Source of the DNA: Scatosoma sp964504025
Lineage (GTDB): Bacteria; Bacillota; Clostridia; Christensenellales; Borkfalkiaceae
Assembly: GCA_964504025.1 (NCBI GenBank)
Contig: CAZDCO010000010.1
Location: forward strand, 1-33,684
DNA: 33,684 nucleotides
Direction of reading: 5' to 3'
Made by a program: the position numbers and the translations under genes. Under the pieces are notes generated by a model. It did not search any database. It was not told the origin of the DNA and saw only the letters and a list, made by a program, of their open reading frames with translations. Positions 14,031 through 22,706 of the stretch are shown here, in pieces; within the stretch, counting starts at the first letter, position 1, and each line of letters begins with the position of its first letter.

Positions 14031-15841
14031 GAGATTCCATTTTAGAGCCTCGCGTATTCGAGGAGTTAAAACAAAAAAACGAAATCGTCGAAGTGATCAG
14101 CTCGTACGTTCCGTTGACGAAAAAGGGGAATACCTATTGGGCGTGTTGTCCTTTTCATCACGAGCGTACGCCCTCCTTCGCCGTCAATCAAGCCGATCAG
14201 TTTTACCATTGTTTCGGTTGTGGCGTGTCGGGAAACGTAGTCAAATTCGTGCGTGATATGGAAAATATCGATTATATGAGTGCGCTGCGGTTGTTGGCGG
14301 CGCGCGCGAAGATGACTTTGCCGGAAAGCAATTTCGATACCGAGAAAGCGATTGCGGACAAGAAAAAACGGGATACGCTGGCGTCGATTATGCTGGATAG
14401 TGCCCGATTCTATTTGTCCAACCTATACAGCGGCGATCGTCGCGCCGAAGCGCATTTGCAATATATCGCCAACCGAAAATTGTCGCCGACGACGGTTAAG
14501 AAATTCGGTTTGGGCGCGTCCCTCGATTTCCACTCGTTGCCCGCTTATTTGTCGGGTAGAGGGTATAGTCGGCAAGACTTGATCGATAGCGGCGCGGTAT
14601 CGGTGTCCAAGAACGGCAGTCTCGTGGACGCACAAGCGGAACGGCTGGTATTCCCGATTATCAACGCGTTCGACGAAGTCGTCGCTTTCGGCGGTAGAAT
14701 TTTAGAAAAGTCCGATTTTGCAAAGTATAAGAACACGAAAGAAACGATGTTGTTCAACAAGAGTAAAACGCTGTATAACGTCAATCTCTTAAAAAAATTG
14801 AAACGCCAACGCTCCGTCAACGAAATTATCATCGTCGAAGGGTATATGGATACCGTTTCCTTGTACCAAGCAGGGTTTGAAAACGTAGTGGCGTCCATGG
14901 GTACGTCCCTTACGAAAGAACAGGCGCGGCAACTCAAACGGTACGCGCCCAACGTCCTGATCAGCTACGACGGCGACTTCGCGGGACAAAAGGCGGACTT
15001 GCGCGGTTTGGAAATTTTGAAAGATGAACAACTGAACGTGCGCGTCGTTCCTATGCCCGAGGGGCTCGATCCCGACGACGTAGTCAAACAGGGCGCGGAC
15101 GCCTATCAAAAATGTTTAGACGCGGCGATGCCGCTGATCGATTATCGCCTGCACGCCATCAAGCGGAAATACGATTTTTCGCGCGTGGACGACAAGCGCG
15201 CGTACGTTGCCGAGGCGTTACGGATCGTCAACGGCGCGGAAAGCGAAAGCGTCAAGGAAGAGTTGTTGAAACGGTTGCGCGACGAAACGGGCGTTTCCTA
15301 TCACGCTTTGGAACGGGATTTGAAAGCGTCGAGCAAAGAGCCGATGTACGTCACGGAAACTTCGCCCGAAGAGCAAATTCCCGAAACGGACTCTAACGCG
15401 GATAGACACAAGAAGGCGTTGCGGTTCGTGTTGGCGGCAAAGCTCTTCTCCGCACCGTACGCACAAAGTTGTAACTTGCGCGATTTGACGTTTACGGACG
15501 AAGCGCATATCGTGATCGCACAATACGTTTTAGACAGAGAAAGCAAGGGGGAGAAAATTCGCCCTGCCGATCTGTTCGAGGTGTTGAGCGAAGACTGTCC
15601 CGAACTGAACGCCATCCTTGATCTCAACTACGAAGACAAGTTGACGGGCAGCGTCGCGGAGCGATTCTTTTTCGATAGCTTGAAATCGTTACAACAAGAG
15701 AGTTTGGAAACGGAGATCGCGCATTTGAACGAGTTGTATCGCGAAGAGAGCGACGACGAAAAACGGAAAGAGATAGCAGGGCGCATTGCCGACCGTATGC
15801 GCAAGGTAGCCGTGCTGAAAAAAACGACGAATAAAAAATAA
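14027..15841 (+). CDS. dnaG: DNA primase
   Basis: DnaG makes RNA primers at the replication fork. I chose the TTG at 14027, which overlaps the dgt stop and has TAGGGGG just upstream; the 31 codons before it in frame lie inside dgt. With this start the 604-residue protein has its CHC2 zinc-ligand residues at Cys41, His44, Cys62 and Cys65, almost the same as E. coli. The TOPRIM domain follows with VEGYMD (Glu at about 271) and the SYDGDFAGQ metal motif near 315. The C-terminal 160 residues form the divergent helicase-interaction region. After a gap of about 46 bases comes rpoD, forming the macromolecular-synthesis pair. Confidence 0.97.
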   Translation: MRDSILEPRVFEELKQKNEIVEVISSYVPLTKKGNTYWACCPFHHERTPSFAVNQADQFYHCFGCGVSGNVVKFVRDMENIDYMSALRLLAARAKMTLPESNFDTEKAIADKKKRDTLASIMLDSARFYLSNLYSGDRRAEAHLQYIANRKLSPTTVKKFGLGASLDFHSLPAYLSGRGYSRQDLIDSGAVSVSKNGSLVDAQAERLVFPIINAFDEVVAFGGRILEKSDFAKYKNTKETMLFNKSKTLYNVNLLKKLKRQRSVNEIIIVEGYMDTVSLYQAGFENVVASMGTSLTKEQARQLKRYAPNVLISYDGDFAGQKADLRGLEILKDEQLNVRVVPMPEGLDPDDVVKQGADAYQKCLDAAMPLIDYRLHAIKRKYDFSRVDDKRAYVAEALRIVNGAESESVKEELLKRLRDETGVSYHALERDLKASSKEPMYVTETSPEEQIPETDSNADRHKKALRFVLAAKLFSAPYAQSCNLRDLTFTDEAHIVIAQYVLDRESKGEKIRPADLFEVLSEDCPELNAILDLNYEDKLTGSVAERFFFDSLKSLQQESLETEIAHLNELYREESDDEKRKEIAGRIADRMRKVAVLKKTTNKK

Positions 15842-15887
15842 AAAGGGAAACGGGAAAACCGTACCGATATAAACGGAGGAAGAAAGG

Positions 15888-16943
15888 GTGAATATAACCG
15901 AACAAGAACTGAATACAATCGTTACCGGTATCGTAAGCAACTACCAAAAGAAGGGCTGCATTTCCACGAACGCGCTTTGCGATATTTTGGAAAAGTACGA
16001 CACCAACGCCAATCAAATCGATTTCGTTTACAAATCGCTTGGCGAAGCGGGAATCCAAATCGTGGATGAAGATCAACGGGATAAGGAACTGTTCGAGCAA
16101 GCACTTGCGGACGTGGGGCTGGACGATCCCGTCAAGATGTACTTAAAGGACATCGGACGCGTACCCCTCCTCTCGCCCGACGAGGAAGTGGAGTTGGCAC
16201 GCCGTATGCAAGAGAATGACGCGTCGGCGAAACGCCGTTTGTCCGAAGCAAACTTGCGTTTGGTCGTATCGATCGCGAAACGCTACGTAGGACGCGGCAT
16301 GCTCTTTTTGGACTTGATCCAAGAGGGTAACCTCGGCTTGATGAAAGCGGTGGAAAAATTCGATTACGAAAAGGGATTTAAGTTTTCCACGTACGCAACG
16401 TGGTGGATTCGTCAATCGATCACGCGTGCGATCGCCGATCAGGCGCGTACCATTCGTATCCCCGTGCACATGGTGGAAACGATCAATAAACTCACGCGCG
16501 TGCAACGCTTGTTGTTGCAAGAATTAGGCAGAGAGCCTACGCCCGAAGAGATCGCCGAAAAGATGGCCGTTCCCGTAGAGCGCGTGCGCGAAATTCAAAA
16601 GATCGCGCAAGATCCCGTGTCGTTGGAAACGCCGATCGGCGAAGAAGAGGACAGCCACTTGGGCGACTTTATCGAAGACGAAAAGACGACGACGCCGAGC
16701 GATTCGGTTGCGTTTTCCATGCTGAAAGAGCAACTCCTCGGCGTGTTGGATACCCTTACGCCGCGCGAAGAAAAAGTGTTGCGTTTGCGCTACGGTATCG
16801 ACGACGGCAAACCGAGAACGCTGGAAGAAGTGGGTAGAGAATTTAACGTTACGAGAGAACGTATCCGCCAAATCGAAGCGAAGGCGTTGCGTAAACTCCG
16901 TCATCCCTCGCGCAGCAAGAAGTTGAAGGACTTCTTAGAATAA
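15888..16943 (+). CDS. rpoD: Primary RNA polymerase sigma factor
   Basis: This is the housekeeping sigma-70 (SigA), which directs RNA polymerase to promoters like those found in this window. The GTG start has CGGAGGAA upstream. The 351-residue protein has region 1.1-like helices (about 1-75), region 1.2 (DDPVKMYLKDIGR, about 87-99), region 2 with core-binding and -10 recognition (FDLIQEGNLG-like stretch and YATWWIRQSITRAI), region 3, and region 4 with the -35 recognition helix (TLEEVGREFNVTRERIRQIE) near the C-terminus. The stop overlaps the trmK start (TAATG). The size is like Bacillus SigA (about 370). Confidence 0.98.
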   Translation: MNITEQELNTIVTGIVSNYQKKGCISTNALCDILEKYDTNANQIDFVYKSLGEAGIQIVDEDQRDKELFEQALADVGLDDPVKMYLKDIGRVPLLSPDEEVELARRMQENDASAKRRLSEANLRLVVSIAKRYVGRGMLFLDLIQEGNLGLMKAVEKFDYEKGFKFSTYATWWIRQSITRAIADQARTIRIPVHMVETINKLTRVQRLLLQELGREPTPEEIAEKMAVPVERVREIQKIAQDPVSLETPIGEEEDSHLGDFIEDEKTTTPSDSVAFSMLKEQLLGVLDTLTPREEKVLRLRYGIDDGKPRTLEEVGREFNVTRERIRQIEAKALRKLRHPSRSKKLKDFLE

Positions 16944-17626
16944 TGGGTTACGGAAAACGGATCTCGACGTTGTGTTCGTTGCTCGTACCGTCGGAAACGT
17001 TTGCCGACGTGGGGTGCGATCACGGCTATTGTACGGAGTATATGCTGAAAAACGGTCTGTGCCGTAAAGCGATTTTTTCGGATATCAGCAAGGGCAGTCT
17101 GCAAAAGGCGCAAACGCTGTTGTCCGACTACGTGCAAAGCGGCGTGGCGATTCCCGTTTTAGGTGACGGATTTTACGGCGTGCCGAGCGATACGGATCAG
17201 GTTTTGATTGCAGGAATGGGCGGCGCGGAAATGACGTCGATTATACAAGATCGAACGCACGGCTTTATCCCCAAGCGGTTCGTTTTGCAACCTATGCACG
17301 ACACCGAACGCCTGCGCGCGTACCTTCTCCATAGCGGTGCGAAACTATTGCGCGATTATACCTTCTACGACGGAAAATTCTACGACGTACTCGTCGGCGA
17401 ATACTCGAAAGAGAATAGGCAGGTATGCGATTACAGCGAAGCGGAGTTGGAATTCGGCAGGGAGAATTTACGGGAGCGGGGCGAGGCGTTTATAGCGAGA
17501 ACGGAAAAATTGCTTGCCGCTACGTTGCGGTATTTGCAAAACCCGTTCTTGCAGGAAGAGAGCAAAGCGCAACTCGAAAAAAGAAAAGAACGTTTACAAG
17601 GAGTTTTACGCGGTGAAATTCGATAA
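16943..17626 (+). CDS. trmK: tRNA (adenine(22)-N1)-methyltransferase
   Basis: TrmK methylates N1 of A22 in the D-loop of tRNAs using SAM. The 227-residue protein starts with the family's MGYGKRISTL and shows the SAM-binding motif DVGCDHGY (22-29) and the AGMGG motif (90-94), followed by QPMHDTERLRAYL. It is placed directly after rpoD, as trmK (yqfN) is in Bacillus, and overlaps the rpoD stop by one base. The end overlaps the start of the nif3-like gene by 14 bases. Confidence 0.95.
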   Translation: MGYGKRISTLCSLLVPSETFADVGCDHGYCTEYMLKNGLCRKAIFSDISKGSLQKAQTLLSDYVQSGVAIPVLGDGFYGVPSDTDQVLIAGMGGAEMTSIIQDRTHGFIPKRFVLQPMHDTERLRAYLLHSGAKLLRDYTFYDGKFYDVLVGEYSKENRQVCDYSEAELEFGRENLRERGEAFIARTEKLLAATLRYLQNPFLQEESKAQLEKRKERLQGVLRGEIR

Positions 17627-18425
17627 CTTTTACGCGGTGCTCGACGAGCTTGCCGCAAAATCGATCTCCGACGAATATTGCAAGAAATACGGCGCGTACG
17701 ATAACAGCGGCGTGCTGATGCGTTTGGACGACGAAGTGCGCGGCGCGGTATTCTCGCTCGACTTTTCTTTGGGCTCGATCGAACGCGCGATCCGCGAGGG
17801 GGCGAATGTACTCGTTACCCACCACCCTGCGATTTACGGCAGCATTTCCGCGATCGACGGCTTTTCGCCGCTCGGTAAAAAGATCGCGCTTTGTTGTCGG
17901 CACGGTATTTCCGTCGTCAGTATGCACCTCAATCTCGATTGTGCCGCGGACGGTATCGACGAAAGTTTGGCGCTTGGCGTTACGGCGAGTGCGGCAGGCA
18001 AACGAGAAAGTTTACGCGGCGTAACCGTGCGCGATAAGCTGGACGGCGGTTGCGGCTACGGCAGAGCGTACGACGTATCGCAAACGACGGTGGCGGCGTT
18101 GCGTTCGGCAATGGAAAAAGAATTTTCCACCCACCGCGTAGAAGCGTACGCCAACGGCGTGGAACGGGTAACGCGCGTTGCCAGCTTTTGCGGCAGCGGC
18201 GCGGACGAGCAATCGATAGAGTTTGCCCTGCAAAACGGTGCGCAACTCGTCGTATCGTCCGATTTTAAGCATCACGTGTTGTCCATGGCGGCGGAAACGG
18301 GCGTGGCGGTACTCACGCTGACGCACTACGCTTCGGAAAACTACGGCTTTGAAAAATATTATGAAAAAATACGTCAACGGGTAACCGTGCCGTGCGTGTA
18401 TCACACGGACGAGCATCTGCTTTGA
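17613..18425 (+). CDS. Nif3-like dinuclear metal centre protein
   Basis: This is the Nif3/YqfO (GTP cyclohydrolase 1 type 2-like) family of dinuclear-metal proteins, whose physiological role is still uncertain. I start at GTG 17613, with AAGGAG nine bases ahead; an upstream ATG at 17514 would lie deep in trmK. The 270-residue protein shows metal ligands in VTHHP (His70-His71), MHLNLD (His105, Asp109), DFKHH (220-221) and THYASENYG (His238, Glu242). It lacks the long PII-like insertion domain of Bacillus YqfO, so it is the short form. Following trmK reproduces the Bacillus yqfN-yqfO order. Confidence 0.92.
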   Translation: MKFDNFYAVLDELAAKSISDEYCKKYGAYDNSGVLMRLDDEVRGAVFSLDFSLGSIERAIREGANVLVTHHPAIYGSISAIDGFSPLGKKIALCCRHGISVVSMHLNLDCAADGIDESLALGVTASAAGKRESLRGVTVRDKLDGGCGYGRAYDVSQTTVAALRSAMEKEFSTHRVEAYANGVERVTRVASFCGSGADEQSIEFALQNGAQLVVSSDFKHHVLSMAAETGVAVLTLTHYASENYGFEKYYEKIRQRVTVPCVYHTDEHLL

Positions 18426-18440
18426 CGAAGGGAGTTATTT

Positions 18441-19151
18441 ATGTCTCAATTACAAACGTTGTTAAATTATCAGGAAATCGATCGTAAGTTGTTCGCAATC
18501 GACAATGCGTTGGCGAAGAGCGAGTGCTATCAAACGTACGCGAAATTGCGTAAGTTTTTGAAGGGCGCGCCCGAGCGTTTGGACGCGTTGGAAACGAAAG
18601 CTTCGCTGTTGAAAGCGGAAGTGGCGGAGTTGGCGAAACAATACGATCAACTCGAAAGCACGTTGAGCGACTTCGATAACGTAGAAGAGTTGGTTAAAGA
18701 CGGCGCGGATATCGACTTTTATAAGAAGAACGCGCAGGCGATGAAAGAACGCTTGGAAAAGCTGAAAGCGGACTTTAACGCGCTTGCGGAGAGCATACAA
18801 GCGACGAACGACGAATATAAGGCGTTGAAGAAGAAAGTCATTTCCGCGCAAAAGCAATACGCGCAAGCGGAAGAAAAATATAAGGAAGCGAAGAACGCGG
18901 TGTCGGCGGAACGCAACGACTATCAGAAGCAACTCGACGAGGCGGCGAAGTCCGTCGATCAAGAAGCGTTGGCTCGCTATCTCACCAAACGCAAGGAGGG
19001 TACGGCGTTCCCGATCGTGGCGGAGTTGCAATCGAAGCGTTGCCCCGTTTGCGGTATGGAGTTGCCGATCGCCGCGCTTGGCAAACTGACGGTCGGTATC
19101 GAATGTGATAGCTGCCACCGTATCTTATTCGCGACGAGCGAAAACGTATAA
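18441..19151 (+). CDS. Coiled-coil protein with C4 zinc ribbon
   Basis: The 236-residue protein has a long coiled coil covering about residues 1-180, rich in Lys, Glu and Ala heptads, followed by a C-terminal zinc ribbon. The four cysteines are CPVC (201, 204) and CDSC (222, 225). This domain order matches the family of zinc-ribbon coiled-coil proteins often encoded next to Nif3-like genes in bacteria. The function is not established; nucleic-acid binding has been suggested for the family. AAGGGAG precedes the ATG. The gap to the nif3-like gene is 15 bases, so it is in the same operon. Confidence 0.85.
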   Translation: MSQLQTLLNYQEIDRKLFAIDNALAKSECYQTYAKLRKFLKGAPERLDALETKASLLKAEVAELAKQYDQLESTLSDFDNVEELVKDGADIDFYKKNAQAMKERLEKLKADFNALAESIQATNDEYKALKKKVISAQKQYAQAEEKYKEAKNAVSAERNDYQKQLDEAAKSVDQEALARYLTKRKEGTAFPIVAELQSKRCPVCGMELPIAALGKLTVGIECDSCHRILFATSENV

Positions 19152-19152
19152 T
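19125..19152 (+). promoter_or_regulatory. Weak promoter candidate for alr
   Basis: TATAAT at 19147-19152 overlaps the stop codon of the zinc-ribbon gene. A poor -35 (TTATTC, 19125-19130) lies 16 bases upstream. The 45-base gap before alr has no clear Shine-Dalgarno sequence. Confidence 0.3.
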
Positions 19153-19196
19153 CGAAAACAGGCACGTTTTGCCCGCAACGAGCATAATATGACAGT

Positions 19197-20270
19197 ATGC
19201 AACGGGTACGGGCAAACGTCTCTTTACGGGCGATTTATCACAACGCGGAAGCGTTCCGCAAACTCACGGGCACGCGCTTGTGCGCGGTAGTCAAAGCGAA
19301 TGCGTACGGGCACGGTGCGCCGCAAGTGGCGTACGCGCTGCATACCGTCGCTTCCTGCTTTGCCGTGTCCCTGCTTAGCGAAGCGAAAGCAATTCGCACG
19401 GCGGCTTGCGGAAGGGATATTTTGGTGCTGACGCCGCCGTTGTGCGACGAGGAAATTTTCGACGGGTTAGTCAACGGCTTTTTGCTGACCGTACCCGATC
19501 GGGAAACGGCGGAACGGATCGCCGAGGCGGCACGCCGCTATCGCTTGACGGCACGCGTGCATATCAAATTGAACACGGGTATGAACCGATACGGCATGGA
19601 GTATTCCGAGCTGTCGTCGGCATGCGAATATTTACGCGCCCGACCGTTCGTACGGGTAGAGGGGTTCTATTCTCATCTCTACCAAACGCGCAAGGCGTGC
19701 GCGGACGAACAACTCGCGCTGTTTTTACGGGGTGTGGCGATCGGGAAAGGGTATTATCCGAACGCGACAGCGCATATCGGCGCGACATACGGCGCGTTGC
19801 TTTCCGAGGCGTTCGCTTTGGATATGGTGCGCGTGGGGATCGGTTTATACGGCTATCTTCCCGACAGCGCAGAAGACTTGAACGAAGAAAGATTACGAGC
19901 GATATCATTGCAACGCGCCATGCGCGTAACGGCGACGGTTGCGGCGCGGAGAGAATACCGTTACGGCGGTGCGGGCTACGGCACGCCCGTTTGGGAAGCG
20001 GAAGGCCGCACGCCGCCAAGCCACCTGTCCGTATGCCGATTCGGGTACGCAGACGGCGTATTGCGAAGGAGGGACAACGGCACGGAAACGGCGGAAGGGC
20101 ACGCGAATAACGCCTGCATGGACGCCACGCTGTTGACGGGCGACTTTGCCAAGGGTACGGAAATATGCGTGATGCAGGACGCGGCGGAAACGGCGAAGCG
20201 AACGGGTACGATCTCGTACGAAGTGCTTTGCGCCGCGACGAGAAGAGCGGAGTTTATATATGACGAATAG
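19197..20270 (+). CDS. alr: Alanine racemase
   Basis: Alr is the PLP enzyme that makes D-alanine for peptidoglycan. The 357-residue protein has the PLP lysine in CAVVKANAYGHG (Lys33), the catalytic tyrosine in GGAGYGTP (about Tyr261), and the CMD motif (308-310) near the C-terminus. The MQRVRANVSLRAIYHN start matches the family. No clear ribosome-binding site precedes the ATG, which is unusual among these neighbours. The stop overlaps the start of the next gene by 11 bases. The sequence is somewhat divergent from common Alr proteins, but the key residues are kept. Confidence 0.94.
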   Translation: MQRVRANVSLRAIYHNAEAFRKLTGTRLCAVVKANAYGHGAPQVAYALHTVASCFAVSLLSEAKAIRTAACGRDILVLTPPLCDEEIFDGLVNGFLLTVPDRETAERIAEAARRYRLTARVHIKLNTGMNRYGMEYSELSSACEYLRARPFVRVEGFYSHLYQTRKACADEQLALFLRGVAIGKGYYPNATAHIGATYGALLSEAFALDMVRVGIGLYGYLPDSAEDLNEERLRAISLQRAMRVTATVAARREYRYGGAGYGTPVWEAEGRTPPSHLSVCRFGYADGVLRRRDNGTETAEGHANNACMDATLLTGDFAKGTEICVMQDAAETAKRTGTISYEVLCAATRRAEFIYDE

Positions 20271-20880
20271 ATTACGATACGCCGAAACGTTACCGTCGTC
20301 CGTCGAAGAGCGCAAGGCGAATATGCGCCTGTATATGAAGCGTCGGCGCGCGGAAAACGAAAATCGCGACGAGAAAGAACGGTTGCTTGCGGAACGGTTT
20401 TTACGGCTCGTCGATACAGAACTTGCGAAAACGCAAGGAGTAGGTACGCGTTTAACGGTATTTACCTACCTGTCCTACTCTTCGGAAGCAGCGACGGACG
20501 AGCTGGTGCGCGCATGCAGTGCAAGAGGGTATACGGTGCTTGCGCCGCGCGTGGAAAACGGGGATATGTGCGCCGTGCCAATCGGCGACGATTTCACCCT
20601 TTCCCCTTTGGGGATCCGCGAACCGATCGGACGAGCGTACGGACGAGCGCCCGATATCGTCGTCCTGCCTTGCTTGGCGGTGGACGAACGGGGCAATCGC
20701 TTGGGCTACGGCGGCGGATATTACGATCGCTACTTAAAGAAATACCCCACGGCAAGACGGGTGGCGTACGCGTACGATTTTCAGATCGTCGACGAAACGC
20801 CGCATACACTCGACGACGAACGGGTGGAATATATCGTTACCGAAAGAAGAACGATTCGCTGTACGGCGAACGAGAACTAA
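20260..20880 (+). CDS. 5-formyltetrahydrofolate cyclo-ligase
   Basis: The enzyme converts 5-formyl-THF to 5,10-methenyl-THF with ATP, recycling folate. The 206-residue protein has a basic N-terminal ATP-binding region (KANMRLYMKRRRAE, 19-32) and the family signature LPCLAVDERGNRLGYGGGY (136-154), followed by YDRYL. An N-terminal extension of about 20 residues precedes the usual start, but the ATG at 20260 has GCGGAG upstream and overlaps alr, so I keep it; the ATG at 20323 is an alternative. The C-terminal part is normal. It is followed by a membrane protein gene after 10 bases. Confidence 0.93.
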   Translation: MTNRLRYAETLPSSVEERKANMRLYMKRRRAENENRDEKERLLAERFLRLVDTELAKTQGVGTRLTVFTYLSYSSEAATDELVRACSARGYTVLAPRVENGDMCAVPIGDDFTLSPLGIREPIGRAYGRAPDIVVLPCLAVDERGNRLGYGGGYYDRYLKKYPTARRVAYAYDFQIVDETPHTLDDERVEYIVTERRTIRCTANEN

Positions 20881-20890
20881 GGAGAATCGA

Positions 20891-21622
20891 ATGAACGGAT
20901 TCAAAAAACTAATGAAAACGATCGGCAAGCAACTTTGGGAATTTTGCAAGAGTGCGTTTCCCTCGTGGCTGATGTACGATTGCGCAGGTTGCGTGCTGAT
21001 GATACTCACCTTTCAAGGGGACAAGCTCATATGGGACGGTACGTCTATCCTGTGGACGTGCGTATGCGTAGTGGCAGCGGCGGCGTATAACGGTATGTTG
21101 GCATTTGCGCAGGGCGGAAGCGGGTACGAAATGCTCGTGTCGGGCAACGTCATTCGGCGTAGCGCGAACGAATACGGCGACGGGTATCGCATTTCCAAAC
21201 ATAGAGAGGAAAAGGAATACCGCGCGTGGAAAGGGTTTGCCGTCGGCGGCGTAATCGCGCTGTTCCCGTTGGTGTTCGGTTTGATTGCAGGCGGTACGTA
21301 CGGTAACGCGTCGATCGCCGGTTCGGGCGAGGGCGGCGGCACGTTCTTTTTGTTGAGTGCCTTCCTCTCCGGTTGGTCGTTGATGCCCTTCTATTTGATG
21401 AACGCGGAGGGAATGGCGATCAGCTACTATTGGTCTTGCCTGTTCGCGCTCGTTCCCGTGCTCGCTTCGGGCGCGCTGTATATCGTGGGTGCGTACGCGC
21501 GCCGCAACAAAGAAGTGCGTAAACAACGCATCGCGGATGCGCAAGCGGCGGCGGAAGCCAACAAAGTGAAGAAGATCAACTACGGCGGTTTGCCCGGTAC
21601 GAAACCGCGCAAACGGAAATAA
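20891..21622 (+). CDS. Multi-pass membrane protein of unknown function
   Basis: I do not recognise the family. The 243-residue protein has about five hydrophobic stretches that could span the membrane, at roughly residues 24-42, 51-73, 115-135, 150-170 and 178-201. A hydrophilic region between the second and third stretches (about 75-113) is rich in Arg, Lys, Glu and Tyr. The C-terminal tail (about 202-243) is strongly basic, ending TKPRKRK, and is probably cytosolic. AAGGAG precedes the ATG. It lies between a folate enzyme gene and rsmD with gaps of 10 and 13 bases, so it is in the operon, but the neighbours do not suggest a role. Confidence 0.7.
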   Translation: MNGFKKLMKTIGKQLWEFCKSAFPSWLMYDCAGCVLMILTFQGDKLIWDGTSILWTCVCVVAAAAYNGMLAFAQGGSGYEMLVSGNVIRRSANEYGDGYRISKHREEKEYRAWKGFAVGGVIALFPLVFGLIAGGTYGNASIAGSGEGGGTFFLLSAFLSGWSLMPFYLMNAEGMAISYYWSCLFALVPVLASGALYIVGAYARRNKEVRKQRIADAQAAAEANKVKKINYGGLPGTKPRKRK

Positions 21623-21635
21623 AACGGAGTAAACT

Positions 21636-22187
21636 ATGCGAATTATCGGCGGAAAATACAGAAGCCGCGTACTCACGGGGTTCGAGGGTGAGGAAGTGCG
21701 CCCCACGTCCGATCGGGCGAGGGAAGCGTTGCTCAATATACTCTACCCCAAGGTCATCGGCGCGCGCGTACTCGATTTGTTTTCGGGTAGCGGCGCAGTC
21801 GGGTTAGAATGTTTGTCGCGCGGTGCGAAAGAGGTCGTCTTTAACGATTGCGCGCGGGATAGCGTGGCGATCCTGCGGAAAAATCTCGCGGCGTTGCGCT
21901 TGAAAGAGAACGGCGACGAAGTCAAGTTGACGCAATACGACTACGCAACGTGTTTGGATACGTTGCGCGGCGAATTCGACATCGTCTTTCTCGATCCGCC
22001 CTATCGCGAGGAGATCGGCAAACGGGCGTTGGAGTTGATTGCGAAAAACGGGTTGCTTCGTAAAGACGGCGTCGTCGTGTACGAATGGGATAAGCCTTTG
22101 AACGTAGAGGTAAGCGCGTTCGTCAAGACGGACGAGAGGAAGTACGGAAAGGCGTATTTTTCCTTTTTCCGTCACGCCGAGGGGTAA
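21636..22187 (+). CDS. rsmD: 16S rRNA (guanine(966)-N2)-methyltransferase
   Basis: RsmD methylates G966 of 16S rRNA within the 30S subunit. The 183-residue protein starts MRIIGGKYR, has VRPTSDRAREAL (21-32), the SAM-binding DLFSGSGAVGLE (47-58), and the catalytic LDPPY (119-123). All are typical of the family, and the length is normal. CGGAG precedes the ATG. It is followed after 11 bases by coaD; the rsmD-coaD order is widely conserved in bacteria. Confidence 0.97.
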   Translation: MRIIGGKYRSRVLTGFEGEEVRPTSDRAREALLNILYPKVIGARVLDLFSGSGAVGLECLSRGAKEVVFNDCARDSVAILRKNLAALRLKENGDEVKLTQYDYATCLDTLRGEFDIVFLDPPYREEIGKRALELIAKNGLLRKDGVVVYEWDKPLNVEVSAFVKTDERKYGKAYFSFFRHAEG

Positions 22188-22198
22188 GGAGAACGGAT

Positions 22199-22705
22199 AT
22201 GAAGAAAGACGGAAAGAAATGCGTGTTCGCAGGGACATTCGATCCCCCGACGTTGGGGCATAAAGAGATTATCGAATCGTGCTTGCAACTCTTTGACGAA
22301 GTGGTGCTCGCGGTGTTGACGAATCCGCAAAAACAGCCTGCGTTTACGGTAGAAGAACGCAAGGAGATGTTGCGTTTGACGGTGGACGACGAGCGCGTTC
22401 GCGTACGCGAATTTTCAGGTACGGCAACGGAGTTGTTGCGCGAGGAAGACACGCCCTTTTACGTGCGAGGCATACGGAACGGAATCGATTTAGATTACGA
22501 AAACGCCAACTTTTACGCAAGTCGGAAATTGGATAAAAACTTTATCGCAATCTATTTTCCCTGCTCGCAGGAGTTGTTGCACGTCAGCTCGTCGATGGTA
22601 AAAAACAGCTTGCGTTTCCATACGCCGATCGACGAATACGTGACGGACGAGGTAAAGGCGTATATCGAACGCCGCTACGAAACGAAAGAGAAGAAGGAGT
22701 TTTGA
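22199..22705 (+). CDS. coaD: Phosphopantetheine adenylyltransferase
   Basis: CoaD joins AMP to 4'-phosphopantetheine in coenzyme A synthesis. The 168-residue protein has the nucleotidyltransferase motif FAGTFDPPTLGH (10-21), the conserved TNPQKQPAFT segment (41-50), the FYVRGIRNGIDLDYE stretch and the HVSSSMVK motif near residue 125. AAGGAG lies upstream of the ATG. The N-terminus is about 7 residues longer and more basic than usual. The stop is one base before the next start, and that gene's Shine-Dalgarno sequence lies inside the end of coaD. Confidence 0.97.
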   Translation: MKKDGKKCVFAGTFDPPTLGHKEIIESCLQLFDEVVLAVLTNPQKQPAFTVEERKEMLRLTVDDERVRVREFSGTATELLREEDTPFYVRGIRNGIDLDYENANFYASRKLDKNFIAIYFPCSQELLHVSSSMVKNSLRFHTPIDEYVTDEVKAYIERRYETKEKKEF

Positions 22706-22706
22706 G

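Noticed and set aside
17514..17612. In-frame upstream extension of the nif3-like gene
   Set aside because: It lies in trmK and encodes a basic, non-conserved stretch; GTG 17613 has AAGGAG at good distance.
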